From positions 1-64,000 of the forward strand of contig NZ_JBCGDC010000013.1 in assembly GCF_042237075.1 (NCBI RefSeq): a DNA stretch of 64,000 nt. Direction: 5' to 3'. This stretch comes from Polymorphospora lycopeni. GTDB lineage: Bacteria > Actinomycetota > Actinomycetes > Mycobacteriales > Micromonosporaceae. Position numbers and translations under genes: made by a program. Positions 25,378 to 33,787 of the stretch are shown here, one piece after another. Positions within the stretch are counted from its first letter, which is position 1; every line of letters starts with the position of its first letter. Under the pieces are notes generated by a model. The model was not told the DNA's origin, ran no database searches, and saw nothing but the letters and a program-made list of their open reading frames with translations.

Positions 25378-26862
25378 TCAGGCGGTCAGCCGACGCTCGG
25401 CCGCCGCCCAGGCCGCCTCGTGACCGCGCGGCTCGTACCGCACCACCGGCTGGGTCCGGGCCACCAGTGAACGCAGCTCGGCCAGGCCACCGCCGACGGC
25501 ACCGACCGCGCGCGCCTGGACCAGCACGTTGCCCAGTGCTGTCGCCTCCACCGGCCCGGCCAGCACCGGCAGCCCGCAGGCATCGGCGGTCAGCTGGCAG
25601 AGCAGGCCGTTGCGGGCGCCGCCACCGACGACGTGGATGACGTCGACATCGCGGCCGGACAGCTCGCGCGCCTGGCGGGCGGTACGCCGGTAGGCCAGCG
25701 CGAGGCTGTCGAGGATGCAGCGGGTGACCTCCGCCGGCGTACCCGGAACGGGCTGCCCGGTACGGCGGCAGACGTCGGCGATGCGGGCCGGAATGTCGCC
25801 CGGCGGCAGGAACACCGGATCGTCGCAGTCGACGACGGCGGCGAACGGGGTCACCTCGGCGGCGGCGGCGAGGACCGCCGCCAGGTCCGGCCGCGCTCCG
25901 GCCGCCGCCCAGCCACGCATCGACTCCTGCAGCAGCCACAGCCCCATGACATTGCGCAGGTAGCGGACCGTGCCGTCCGCGCCGGACTCGTTGGTGAAGT
26001 TGGCCCGACGGCTCGCGTCGGTCAGCACCGGCCGGTCCAGCTCGACCCCCACCAGCGACCACGTGCCGCAGGAGATGTAGAGGAACCGGTCGTCGCGGGC
26101 GGGTACGCCGGCGACGGCGGACGCGGTGTCGTGCGACCCGACCACCGTGACCGGGACCGCACGGTCGGCCCCGACCTGTCGTGTCACCGCCGGCAGCAGC
26201 GTCCCGCCGGGCTCGCCCGGTTCCCGCAGGCGGGGGAGCAGCCCACCGGGCAGCCCCAGCCGCTCGACGAGGTCGAGTGCCCAGCCGCGCCGGCGTACGT
26301 CGAGCAGTTGGGTGGTGGAGGCGTTGGTGACCTCGGCCCCGAGTTCACCGGTGAGCCAGTACGACAGCAGGTCCGGGATGAGCAGCATCGTGCCGGCCGC
26401 GTCCAGCAGCCCCGCCCGCTTGGCCGCGACCAGCTGGTAGACGGTGTTGAACGGCAGCGCCTGCAGGCCGGTGACGTCGTACAGGTGGCCGGCACCGAGC
26501 TGCGCCGACACCTGCGCCATGACGCCGTCGGTGCGCCGGTCCCGGTAGTGCACCGGGCTGCCGAGCAGGTGCCCGTGCCCGTCGAGCAGGCCGAAGTCGC
26601 ACCCCCACGAGTCGATGCCGACACTGGCCAGCTCCGGGTGGTCGGCCAGCGTCGCGCGCAGGCCGGCGAGCACCTGCTCGTACAGGCCCAGGATGTTCCA
26701 GTGCAGGGTGCCGCGCACCTCGACCGGATCGTTGCCGAACCGGTGGACGGCGGTGAGGTCGAGGTCGTCCGGGCCGACCCGGCCGGCCATGACCCGGCCG
26801 CCGGAGGCGCCCAGGTCGACGGCCGCCACGACGGCCGGCCGCCCACCGGTCGGCCGGGTCAA
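25378..26862 (-). CDS. rhaB: Rhamnulokinase (FGGY family)
   Basis: The kinase phosphorylates L-rhamnulose to L-rhamnulose 1-phosphate. The 494-residue protein has the FGGY phosphate loop AVDLGASGGRVMAG, the SIDSWGCDFGLLD-type segment (GIDSWGCDFGLLD), YISCGTWSLVGVE and VVGGGARNGLLCQLTADACG. These match RhaB rather than xylulokinase or gluconokinase. The start read here is TTG 26860-26862, overlapping the stop of the aldolase gene as TTGA; a GTG ten codons later is possible. It is the last gene of rhaM-rhaI-rhaD-rhaB. Confidence 0.9.
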   Translation of the reverse strand: MTRPTGGRPAVVAAVDLGASGGRVMAGRVGPDDLDLTAVHRFGNDPVEVRGTLHWNILGLYEQVLAGLRATLADHPELASVGIDSWGCDFGLLDGHGHLLGSPVHYRDRRTDGVMAQVSAQLGAGHLYDVTGLQALPFNTVYQLVAAKRAGLLDAAGTMLLIPDLLSYWLTGELGAEVTNASTTQLLDVRRRGWALDLVERLGLPGGLLPRLREPGEPGGTLLPAVTRQVGADRAVPVTVVGSHDTASAVAGVPARDDRFLYISCGTWSLVGVELDRPVLTDASRRANFTNESGADGTVRYLRNVMGLWLLQESMRGWAAAGARPDLAAVLAAAAEVTPFAAVVDCDDPVFLPPGDIPARIADVCRRTGQPVPGTPAEVTRCILDSLALAYRRTARQARELSGRDVDVIHVVGGGARNGLLCQLTADACGLPVLAGPVEATALGNVLVQARAVGAVGGGLAELRSLVARTQPVVRYEPRGHEAAWAAAERRLTA

Positions 26863-28889
26863 CGGAGGAAGGCGGCGGCGACGCCGGCGTCGACCGGAAC
26901 GTGCAGCCCGGTGGTGTGCGACAGTTCCCCGGCGGTCAGGACGAAGACGGCGTTTGCCACGTGCTCGGGCAGTACCTCCCGCTTCAGCAGTGTGCGCTGG
27001 GCGTAGAAGGCGCCGAGCTCGGATTCGGGTACGCCGTACACCGCCGCCCGCTGCGCGCCCCAGCCGCCGGCGAAGATGCCGGAGCCGCGTACGACACCGT
27101 CGGGGTTGACGCCGTTGACCCGGATGCCGTGCGCCCCGAGTTCGGCGGCGAGCAGTCGGACCTGGTGCGCCTGGTCCGCCTTGGCCGCCCCGTACGCCAC
27201 GTTGTTCGGCCCGGCGAAGAGCGAGTTCTTGCTGGAGATGTAGACGATGTCGCCGCCCAGGCCCTGTTCGACCAGGATTCGGGCGGCCTCGCGGGAGACC
27301 AGGAAGGAGCCCTTGGCCATCACGTCGTGCTGCAGGTCCCAGTCCTGTTCGGTCGTCTCCAGCAGCGGCTTGGAGATCGACAGCCCGGCGTTGTTGACGA
27401 CCAGGTCCACCCCGCCGAACGCGAGGACCGCGTCCCGCAGCGCGGCGGCCACCGCGTCGGCGTCGGTGACGTCGGCGGCGACGGCGATCGCCGTGTCGGT
27501 GTCACCGATCTCCCGCGCGACCGTCCTGGCGGCGCCGGCGTCCCGGTCGGCGACGACGACGCAGGCGCCCTCGGCCGCGAGCCGGTGGGCGGTCGCCCGG
27601 CCGATCCCGGACCCGCCGCCGGTGACGAACGCGACCCGGGTCGCCAGCGGCTTCGGGCGGGGCATCCGGCGCAGCTTCGCCTCTTCGAGGGCCCAGTACT
27701 CGATCCGGAACTTCTCGGCCTCGTCGATCGGCGCGTACGTCGACACCGCCTCCGCCCCGCGCATGACGTTGATCGCGTTGACGTAGAACTCGCCGGCGAC
27801 CCGGGCGGTCTGCTTGTTGGCGCCGTAGCTGAACATGCCGATCCCGGGCACGAGCACGATCGCCGGGTCGGCACCGCGCATCGGCGGCGAGTCGGCGTCG
27901 GCGTACCGCTCGTAGTAGGCCCGGTAGTCGCGGCGGTACTCCTGGTGCAGTTCCCGCAGGCGGGCGACGACGGCGTCCAGCGGGGCGTCCGGCGGCAGGT
28001 CCAGCACCATCGGCCGCACCTTCGTGCGCAGGAAGTGGTCGGGGCACGAGGTGCCGAGGGCGGCGAGGCGCGGATGTCCGGCCCGGGAGACGAAGTCCAG
28101 GACGGTGTCGCTGTCGGTGAAGTGGCCGACCTGGGGCCGGTCGGTGGAGGCCAGGCCGCGGATGACGGGCGCGAGCGCGGCCGCCTGGGCCCGCCGGTCC
28201 GGCTCGGGCAGCGGTTCGTATCCGGGGATCGGGGCACCGAACGGCTCGGGCCGTCCGCGGGTGGCCAGGAAGTCGGCGGCCGTACCGATGATCTCCAGTG
28301 AGCGGGCTTCGCACTCCTCGCTGGTGGCCCCCCAGGCGGTGATGCCGTGCCCGCCGAGGATCACGCCGATCGCCTGCGGGTTGTCGCGGGCGATGGCGGC
28401 GATGTCGAGCCCGAGCTGGAACCCGGGGCGGCGCCACGGCACCCACACGACCCGGTCGCCGAAGATCTCCTTGGTCAGTTCCGGCCCGTCGGCGGCGGTC
28501 GCGATCGCGATGCCGGAGTCCGGGTGCAGGTGGTCGACGTGCGCCGCGTCGACGAGGCCGTGCATCGCCGTGTCGATCGACGGCGCCGCCCCGCCCCGGC
28601 CGTGCAGGCAGTAGTCGAACGCGGCGACCATCTCGTCCTCGCGCTCGATGCCGGGGTAGCCGCCGACCAGCGCGCGCAGCCGGTCCAGCCGCAGGACCGC
28701 CAGGCCGGCCGGCGTGAGCGTGCCGAGGTCGCCGCCGGACCCCTTCACCCACAGCAGGTCGACCGGCTCGCCGGTCACCGGGTCGGCGGCCCGCCCCTTC
28801 GCGGAGGTGTTGCCGCCGGCGTAGTTGGTGTTGCGCGGGTCGGCGCCGAGCCGGTTCGACCGCGTGACCAGATCATCCACTGTAGACAT
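26859..28889 (-). CDS. rhaD: Bifunctional rhamnulose-1-phosphate aldolase / short-chain dehydrogenase
   Basis: This 676-residue fusion combines an N-terminal class II aldolase domain (about 1-400; NRLGADPRNTNYAGGNTSAK, HLHPDSGIAIATA with zinc-binding His) with a C-terminal short-chain dehydrogenase (VAFVTGGGSGIGRATAHRLA; active-site Tyr and Lys in AYGAAKADQ). The aldolase would split L-rhamnulose 1-phosphate into dihydroxyacetone phosphate and L-lactaldehyde and the dehydrogenase would oxidise the lactaldehyde, so the product feeds lactate metabolism. Such fusions are known as YuxG/RhaEW-type proteins. It sits two bases after rhaI and overlaps rhaB. Confidence 0.92.
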   Translation of the reverse strand: MSTVDDLVTRSNRLGADPRNTNYAGGNTSAKGRAADPVTGEPVDLLWVKGSGGDLGTLTPAGLAVLRLDRLRALVGGYPGIEREDEMVAAFDYCLHGRGGAAPSIDTAMHGLVDAAHVDHLHPDSGIAIATAADGPELTKEIFGDRVVWVPWRRPGFQLGLDIAAIARDNPQAIGVILGGHGITAWGATSEECEARSLEIIGTAADFLATRGRPEPFGAPIPGYEPLPEPDRRAQAAALAPVIRGLASTDRPQVGHFTDSDTVLDFVSRAGHPRLAALGTSCPDHFLRTKVRPMVLDLPPDAPLDAVVARLRELHQEYRRDYRAYYERYADADSPPMRGADPAIVLVPGIGMFSYGANKQTARVAGEFYVNAINVMRGAEAVSTYAPIDEAEKFRIEYWALEEAKLRRMPRPKPLATRVAFVTGGGSGIGRATAHRLAAEGACVVVADRDAGAARTVAREIGDTDTAIAVAADVTDADAVAAALRDAVLAFGGVDLVVNNAGLSISKPLLETTEQDWDLQHDVMAKGSFLVSREAARILVEQGLGGDIVYISSKNSLFAGPNNVAYGAAKADQAHQVRLLAAELGAHGIRVNGVNPDGVVRGSGIFAGGWGAQRAAVYGVPESELGAFYAQRTLLKREVLPEHVANAVFVLTAGELSHTTGLHVPVDAGVAAAFLR

Positions 28890-28891
28890 TC

Positions 28892-30073
28892 TCAGGCCCC
28901 CCAGCCCGCCTGCTCGCCGCCGACCCGTTCGGCCCTGACCTTCTCGAGGTAGCCCGACCGCCGGTAGGCCCCGACCGGGTCGGGGTCCAGGCCCATCTCG
29001 GTGCGCAGGTCGCGCAGGAGCGGACGTACGTCGGTGTTGTAGGCGTCCATCAGTACGGCGTTGGCCCCGAGCACGTCACCGGAACGCTGCGCGGCGGCCA
29101 GTGCCTCGACGTCGACCAGGAGCGCCTTCGCCGTCGCCTCCTGCACGTTGAGCACCGAGCGGATGACCGCCTCGACCTTGGGCTCGATGTTGTGGCACTG
29201 GTCGAGCATGAAGGCGATGCCGTACGTCGGCCGCAACGCGTCCGCCCCCACGATCTCGTGCATGACGCGGAACAGTTCGAAGGGGTTGGCGGCGCCGACC
29301 ATCAGGTCGTCGTCGGCGTAGAACCGTGAGTTGAAGTCGAATCCGCCCAGCCGCCCGGCCCGCAGGAGGAACGCCACGATGAACTCGACGTTGGTGCCCG
29401 GCGCGTGGTGGCCGGTGTCGATGACCACCTGGGCCCGCTCGCCGAGTTCGACGCAGTGCGCGTAGGCCGTGCCCCAGTCCGGCACGTCGGTCATGTAGAA
29501 GGCCGGCTCGAACAGCTTGTACTCCAGCAGCAGCCGCTGGTCGCCGGTGAGCCGCCCGTACGCCTCGCGCAGCGCCGCCGTGAGCCGGTCCTGCCGCTGC
29601 CGGATGCTGTCCTGCCCCGGATAGTTCGTGCCGTCGGAGAACCACAGCTTGAGGTCGCGCGACCCGGTCGCGTCCATGATGTCGACGCACTCGAGCAGGT
29701 GGCCGATCGCCTTGCGGCGTACCGCGGGGTCGGGGTTGGTGACCGAGCCCAGCCGGTAGTCGTCGTCCTGGAAGACGTTGGCGTTGATGGTGCCGAGTCC
29801 GACCCCCTGCTCCTTGGCGTACGCCGCCAGGACCGCGTAGTCGTCGACCCTGTCCCAGGGGATGTGCAGCGCCACGGTCGGCGCCACGCCGGTGAAGCGG
29901 TGCACCGTCGCGGCGTCGGCGATCTTCTCGTACGGGTCGCGGGGCACGCCCTCCTGTCGGAAGACCTTGAACCGGGTTCCGGAGTTGCCGTAGGCCCAGG
30001 ACGGTGTCTCGATCCGTTGTTCGCGTAGGGCGGCCAGGACCCGGGTACGCGTGGTGGGGGCGATGTCGGTCAT
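28892..30073 (-). CDS. rhaI: L-rhamnose isomerase
   Basis: The 393-residue enzyme converts L-rhamnose to L-rhamnulose. It is of the Pseudomonas stutzeri RhaI type, a TIM barrel with metal ligands in LLEYKLFEPAFYMTDVPDWG, VVIDTGHHAPGTNVEF and GFDFNSRFYADDDL. ATG 30073 overlaps the rhaM stop as ATGA; a longer open frame to 30556 runs through the operator and rhaM and was rejected. The four rha genes are tightly coupled. Confidence 0.93.
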   Translation of the reverse strand: MTDIAPTTRTRVLAALREQRIETPSWAYGNSGTRFKVFRQEGVPRDPYEKIADAATVHRFTGVAPTVALHIPWDRVDDYAVLAAYAKEQGVGLGTINANVFQDDDYRLGSVTNPDPAVRRKAIGHLLECVDIMDATGSRDLKLWFSDGTNYPGQDSIRQRQDRLTAALREAYGRLTGDQRLLLEYKLFEPAFYMTDVPDWGTAYAHCVELGERAQVVIDTGHHAPGTNVEFIVAFLLRAGRLGGFDFNSRFYADDDLMVGAANPFELFRVMHEIVGADALRPTYGIAFMLDQCHNIEPKVEAVIRSVLNVQEATAKALLVDVEALAAAQRSGDVLGANAVLMDAYNTDVRPLLRDLRTEMGLDPDPVGAYRRSGYLEKVRAERVGGEQAGWGA

Positions 30074-30411
30074 GGTCGGCCTTCCAGTTGGTCTTCGAGG
30101 TGGAACACCTCGTCGAGGACGAGGAACCCGCGGTCCGGTCGTCCGTCCGGCAGGTCGACGAAGAACGGCGCCATCTCGGCCTGCCAGCGCCCGTTGACGT
30201 CGGTGCGCTCCATCGCCGCGACCGCCTCGTCGAGGTTCCCGGTCACGAAATAGCCGACGAGCAGCCCGTCGTCGCGCAGGAACAACGAATAGTCGTGCCA
30301 GCCCGCCGCCTTGAGTGCCGCCAGCATCTCCGGCCACACGGCGGCGTGACGGTCCCGGTACTCCGCCAGCCGGTCGGCTCTCACCTGCAGGGTGAAGCAG
30401 ATCCTGCCCAT
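30070..30411 (-). CDS. rhaM: L-rhamnose mutarotase
   Basis: The 113-residue protein interconverts alpha and beta anomers of L-rhamnose so that the isomerase can use the right form. The family pattern is seen in CFTLQVRADRLAEYRDRHAA, the AVWPEML helix, DYSLFLRDDGLLVGYF and NGRWQAEMAPFF. ATG 30411 has AAAGG at 30418-30422 with proper spacing; a start at 30444 would overlap the operator. It is the first gene of the rhamnose operon. Confidence 0.92.
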   Translation of the reverse strand: MGRICFTLQVRADRLAEYRDRHAAVWPEMLAALKAAGWHDYSLFLRDDGLLVGYFVTGNLDEAVAAMERTDVNGRWQAEMAPFFVDLPDGRPDRGFLVLDEVFHLEDQLEGRP

Positions 30412-30431
30412 GCCGCACCTTTCGCAAGTCG

Positions 30432-30443
30432 TGAAACGTTTCA
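30432..30443. promoter_or_regulatory. LacI-type operator before the rhamnose operon, TGAAACGTTTCA
   Basis: A perfect 12-base palindrome with the central CG typical of LacI-family operators. It lies between the -10 box (30456-30461, minus strand) and the rhaM start. The same motif occurs at 18547-18558 and, less exactly, at 30627-30638. Confidence 0.85.
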
Positions 30444-30455
30444 TGGAGCATCAAG

Positions 30456-30484
30456 AGGATATGGGGCCGCCCATGCGGGGTCAA
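30456..30484 (-). promoter_or_regulatory. Promoter of rhaM-rhaI-rhaD-rhaB
   Basis: On the minus strand TTGACC (30479-30484) and TATCCT (30456-30461) are 17 bases apart. The operator begins 12 bases downstream of the -10 box, the same geometry as at the importer operon. Confidence 0.72.
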
Positions 30485-30603
30485 GGACTCTGAAAACCGC
30501 CGCCGTGGTGTTACGTTGAGGAGTCGTACGCTGACGGTCCGACGTTGATATGTCACATGCGTCTATTGACTGTCGCCGCGGGGGCATCCGTGCGCGCACT
30601 GCG

Positions 30604-30638
30604 CGTATAGTTAACTGCCCTTCTGCTGGTACGTTTCA
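30604..30638 (+). promoter_or_regulatory. Possible promoter and operator of the LacI gene
   Basis: TATAGT at 30604-30609 is a good -10 box with no clear -35. TGGTACGTTTCA at 30627-30638 matches ten of twelve bases of the rha operator and lies 17 bases past it. Together they suggest that the regulator controls its own gene. Confidence 0.5.
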
Positions 30639-30705
30639 TCCATCGGGTGCTCATGTCGGCCTCGGGGCTGTACATGCCGGGATCATGTCGATAGTTGAGG
30701 GGAAG

Positions 30706-31740
30706 ATGGCGTCCGCCAACATCAAGCAGGTCGCGCAGCACGCCGGCGTGTCACTCGGCACCGTGAGCAACGTGCTCAACCGGCCCGACCTGGTCTCGCC
30801 GGCAACCCGCCAGCGGGTGCTCGACTCCATCGCGACGCTCGGCTACGTGCGCAACGACTCCGCCAGGCAGTTGCGGGCCGGCCGTAGCCGCACCGTCGCC
30901 ATCGTCGTCCTGGACGTCTCCAACCCCTTCTTCACCGACGTTGTGCGGGGTGCCGAGGCGGTCGTGGAGGAGGCCGGCGGGATGCTGGTGGTCTGCAACA
31001 GCGGCGAGGACGCCGACCGTGAGACCCGCCACCTCGACATGCTCGAGGAGCAACGCGTCCAGGGGCTGCTCATCACCCCCGTCTCCGACGGTCGCCACCC
31101 CCGCCTCGACGCGTTCGTCGCCCACGGCATCCCCGTCGTGCTCGTCGACCGCGGATCCGGCCATCCGAGCCGGTGTTCGGTGGCGGTCGACGACATCACC
31201 GGCGGGCGGCTGGCCGCCGACCACCTCGCCGACCACGGCCACAGGCGCATCCTCTACGTGGGCGGCCCGATGACGATCCGCCAGGTCGCCGACCGGCACG
31301 CCGGTGCCGCGGCCGCGCTCACCGAACGCGCCGACGGCGTACGCTTCGACGTCCACGAGACGCCGACCCTCTCGGTCGCGGCCGGACGCCAGGCCGCCGA
31401 CGATCTCGTCGCGCTACCCGCGAGCCGGCGACCGACGGCGGTCTTCTGCGCCAACGACCTGCTGGCGCTCGGCGTCCTGCAGGGGCTGACCGCGCACGGT
31501 CTGCGGGTGCCCCACGACATCGCGCTGGTGGGCTACGACGACATCGAGTTCGCCGCCGCCGCCGCGGTCCCGCTGAGTTCCGTACGCCAGCCTCGCGAAC
31601 AACTCGGCCGTACCGCGGCCCAACTGCTTCTCGAAGAGTCCGGTGGCAGCGCGAAGCACAGCCACCGGCACGTCGTGTTCCAGCCGGAGCTGGTGATCCG
31701 GGCCTCCAGCGCCCGCGAGCGGAAACGTGCCCGGAGCTGA
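30706..31740 (+). CDS. LacI-family regulator of the rhamnose regulon
   Basis: The 344-residue repressor has an N-terminal LacI helix-turn-helix (NIKQVAQHAGVSLGTVSNVL), the hinge helix NDSARQLRAGRSRTVAIVVL and a periplasmic-binding-protein-like sugar domain with the VSNPFFTDVVRGAE and PTAVFCANDLLALGVLQGL stretches. ATG 30706 has GAGGGGA seven bases upstream; the open frame extends to 30550 without other support. It is divergent from rhaM, and palindromes of the expected type lie before rhaM, before the importer operon and before this gene. Rhamnose or a derivative is the likely inducer. Confidence 0.9.
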   Translation: MASANIKQVAQHAGVSLGTVSNVLNRPDLVSPATRQRVLDSIATLGYVRNDSARQLRAGRSRTVAIVVLDVSNPFFTDVVRGAEAVVEEAGGMLVVCNSGEDADRETRHLDMLEEQRVQGLLITPVSDGRHPRLDAFVAHGIPVVLVDRGSGHPSRCSVAVDDITGGRLAADHLADHGHRRILYVGGPMTIRQVADRHAGAAAALTERADGVRFDVHETPTLSVAAGRQAADDLVALPASRRPTAVFCANDLLALGVLQGLTAHGLRVPHDIALVGYDDIEFAAAAAVPLSSVRQPREQLGRTAAQLLLEESGGSAKHSHRHVVFQPELVIRASSARERKRARS

Positions 31741-32390
31741 CGGTGGCGGTGGAACGTCGACCCTGAGCCGGTTGGTGGGGCGGTCGCCGCTGACCGGTGT
31801 GGGCAAGATCCTTCAGCTTCCCGCCTGAGCGGAACCCGCGCCTTCCGACGTTTCGACGAGGGACAACGCCTGCCGCCCGGGCCCGGCCGGGGAGTCGGCG
31901 CAAATGGCGTACCGGCCGAACGGACTGCATCGCGATGTCAATGTTATGTTAGCGTTATCAAGCGTGGGTGGAAGGAGTGCGGTGGCGGAGGCGCCCGTAC
32001 GGATGGCCGGGCCGCATGGCCCGGGCGAGGTCCGCGGGTACGCCGACCACAGCGGTGTGGTCGATCGGCCGGTTTCCGTCCGGGCGGCGATCCCCGCGCG
32101 GCCGTCGCCCGGCACGGCTGCCGCGACGACGGCCGGCGCGAGGTGAGCCCGAAGCCCGTTCCCCTGCCGCGCGCGTACCCGGAAGTGTTCTCCGGCGGCG
32201 GGGCGACCTCGGCGCGTCCGTGTACCGCGCCGTCGGTGGAGCCCGTCGGATATGGTCCCATTGGTCTGATGATTGTGTGGTTGGCGGGCCGCCTGACCTG
32301 GGCGGCAGGCCCGCCGGCCGGGGCGGGCGAGGCGATGGTGGCGGTGTGGAACGGGTACCCGGCCCCGGTCCACCCGCGGCGGGGGGAAGC
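31741..32390 (+). other. 650-base region without a confident gene before the second LacI gene
   Basis: Besides the operator at 31946-31960 it holds two short frames: 31982-32146 (54 codons from GTG, with GGAAGGAG just before) and 32143-32403 (86 codons), which overlap each other as GTGA; the second also overlaps the LacI start. Their products are Pro/Arg/Gly-rich and resemble nothing known. They may be leader peptides or chance frames in a long 5' leader. Confidence 0.4.
31946..31960. promoter_or_regulatory. Degenerate GTTAGCGCTAAC-type operator before the second LacI gene
   Basis: ATGTTAGCGTTATCA keeps the left half of the motif fully (ATGTTAGCG) and most of the right half. Better copies are at 33512-33526 and 39105-39119. 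A weaker site upstream of the regulator would fit autoregulation. Confidence 0.6.
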
Positions 32391-33416
32391 ATGGCCGACG
32401 TGAGCGTGGCGAAGAGTCGACGGATGCCGGTCATGGGGGATGTCGCTCGGCTGGCCGGCGTGTCGCACATGACCGTCTCCCGCGTCCTCAACGAGCCCGA
32501 GTCGGTCCGTCCGGAGACCCGCGAGCGGGTCCTGCTGGCCATCGAGCAGCTCGGCTACCGACGCAACAGCGCCGCGCGGAGCCTGGTCACCCGGCGTTCG
32601 CAGACCCTCGGCGTGGTCTGCTTCGACACCACCCTGTACGGGCCGGCGTCGATGTTCAACGGCATCGTGCACGCCACCGAGGAGGCGGGCTACGCGGTCA
32701 GCGTGGCGAGCCTGCGTCGCCCCACCGCCGACGCCGCCACGCAGGCCGTCCAGCGCCTCGTGCACCAGTCGGTGGAGGGGCTGGTCCTGATCGCGCCGCA
32801 GGCCGCCGAGGCGATGGCGTTCGTCCGGGCACTGCCGACCAACATTCCGGTGGTCGCCGTGGAGAACGCGCTGCCGAACGTCACGAGTGTCTCGGTCGAC
32901 CAGGTGCTGGGCGCCCGGATGGTCACCGAGCACCTCCTGTCGCTGGGGCACGAGACCGTGCACCACGTGCGCGGGCCGCTGGACTGGAGCGAGGCGAACG
33001 GGCGGGTCGAGGGCTGGGCGGCCGCGCTGGAGGAGCACGGCCGGATGGTGCCGCGCGAACTCGTCGGCGACTGGAGCGCCAGGTCCGGCTACGCGGCGGG
33101 GCAGAAGCTGGTCCGGGACCCCCGCGCCACCGCGGTGTTCGCCGCCAACGACTCGATGGCGCTGGGTGTGATGCGGGCGTTGCTCGACGCCGGCGCCCGG
33201 GTGCCCGAGGACGTCAGCGTGGTGGGTTTCGACGACATCCCCGAGGCGGCGTTCGTGACGCCGCCGCTGACCACCGTGAGCCAGCCGTTCCGCGAGGTCG
33301 GGCAGCGCAGCATCGAGATCCTTCTGGACGAGATGGAGGGGGGAGAGGCGGGAGCGACCTCCGTCATCCCCCCGGAACTGGTGGTTCGCGACAGCACGTC
33401 GCACCGCCGGTCGTAG
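32391..33416 (+). CDS. LacI-family regulator of the arabinoside regulon
   Basis: The 341-residue repressor has the HTH GDVARLAGVSHMTVSRVLNE, hinge NSAARSLVTRRSQTLGVV and a sugar-binding domain with ATAVFAANDSMALGVMRALL and VSVVGFDDIPEAAF. ATG 32391 has GGGGGAAGC before it. Operators of the form GTTAGCGCTAAC lie upstream of this gene, of the following importer operon and of the large hydrolase gene, so it probably regulates all three. The effector is likely arabinose or an arabino-oligosaccharide, inferred from the GH127 enzyme in the regulon. Confidence 0.88.
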   Translation: MADVSVAKSRRMPVMGDVARLAGVSHMTVSRVLNEPESVRPETRERVLLAIEQLGYRRNSAARSLVTRRSQTLGVVCFDTTLYGPASMFNGIVHATEEAGYAVSVASLRRPTADAATQAVQRLVHQSVEGLVLIAPQAAEAMAFVRALPTNIPVVAVENALPNVTSVSVDQVLGARMVTEHLLSLGHETVHHVRGPLDWSEANGRVEGWAAALEEHGRMVPRELVGDWSARSGYAAGQKLVRDPRATAVFAANDSMALGVMRALLDAGARVPEDVSVVGFDDIPEAAFVTPPLTTVSQPFREVGQRSIEILLDEMEGGEAGATSVIPPELVVRDSTSHRRS

Positions 33417-33425
33417 GGCGTTCGG

Positions 33426-33462
33426 CGGGGCCGCGTACGTGGGGGCGCCCACGGCGGCCCCG
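33426..33462 (+). terminator. Hairpin terminator after the second LacI gene
   Basis: Arms CGGGGCCGC (33426-33434) and GCGGCCCCG (33454-33462) enclose a 19-base loop that can itself fold partly. It begins ten bases after the stop and precedes the promoter of the importer operon. Confidence 0.65.
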
Positions 33463-33498
33463 TGCGCAACCTATTGGAAACAATCTCTTCGCCACATC

Positions 33499-33526
33499 TT
33501 GACGGTAGTGAAGTTAACGCTAACAT
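33499..33526 (+). promoter_or_regulatory. Promoter with overlapping LacI-type operator for the arabinoside importer operon
   Basis: TTGACG (33499-33504) and TAACAT (33521-33526) are 16 bases apart. GTTAACGCTAAC (33513-33524) covers the -10 box, so a bound repressor would exclude polymerase. The 260 bases from here to the binding-protein ATG hold no gene and form a long leader. Confidence 0.75.
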
Positions 33527-33787
33527 CGTCCGTGACTCCAATCACCACCGCGCTGAACCCCCATCGGAACACGCGTAACTGGTAGGGAGAACGCTTTCGA
33601 TGTGGCTCCGCACTGTTATCGCTCACCGATTCCGGGCCCGGGATCGGCGTCGATACGGCCCGCCGTCCGGCGGGGTCATGGCGCTTCGCGCCGCCGGTCC
33701 CGCGGTGGTCACGACAACCGGAACGTCCCCGGCTCGCCGGACCGCACGGCGGCTTCCTTTCGCACGATGAACCCCAGGAGAGGCATC

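Noticed and set aside
33602..33787. An upstream start for the arabinoside binding protein
   Set aside because: The lipoprotein signal begins at ATG 33788 after AGGAGAGG; the extension would hide it.
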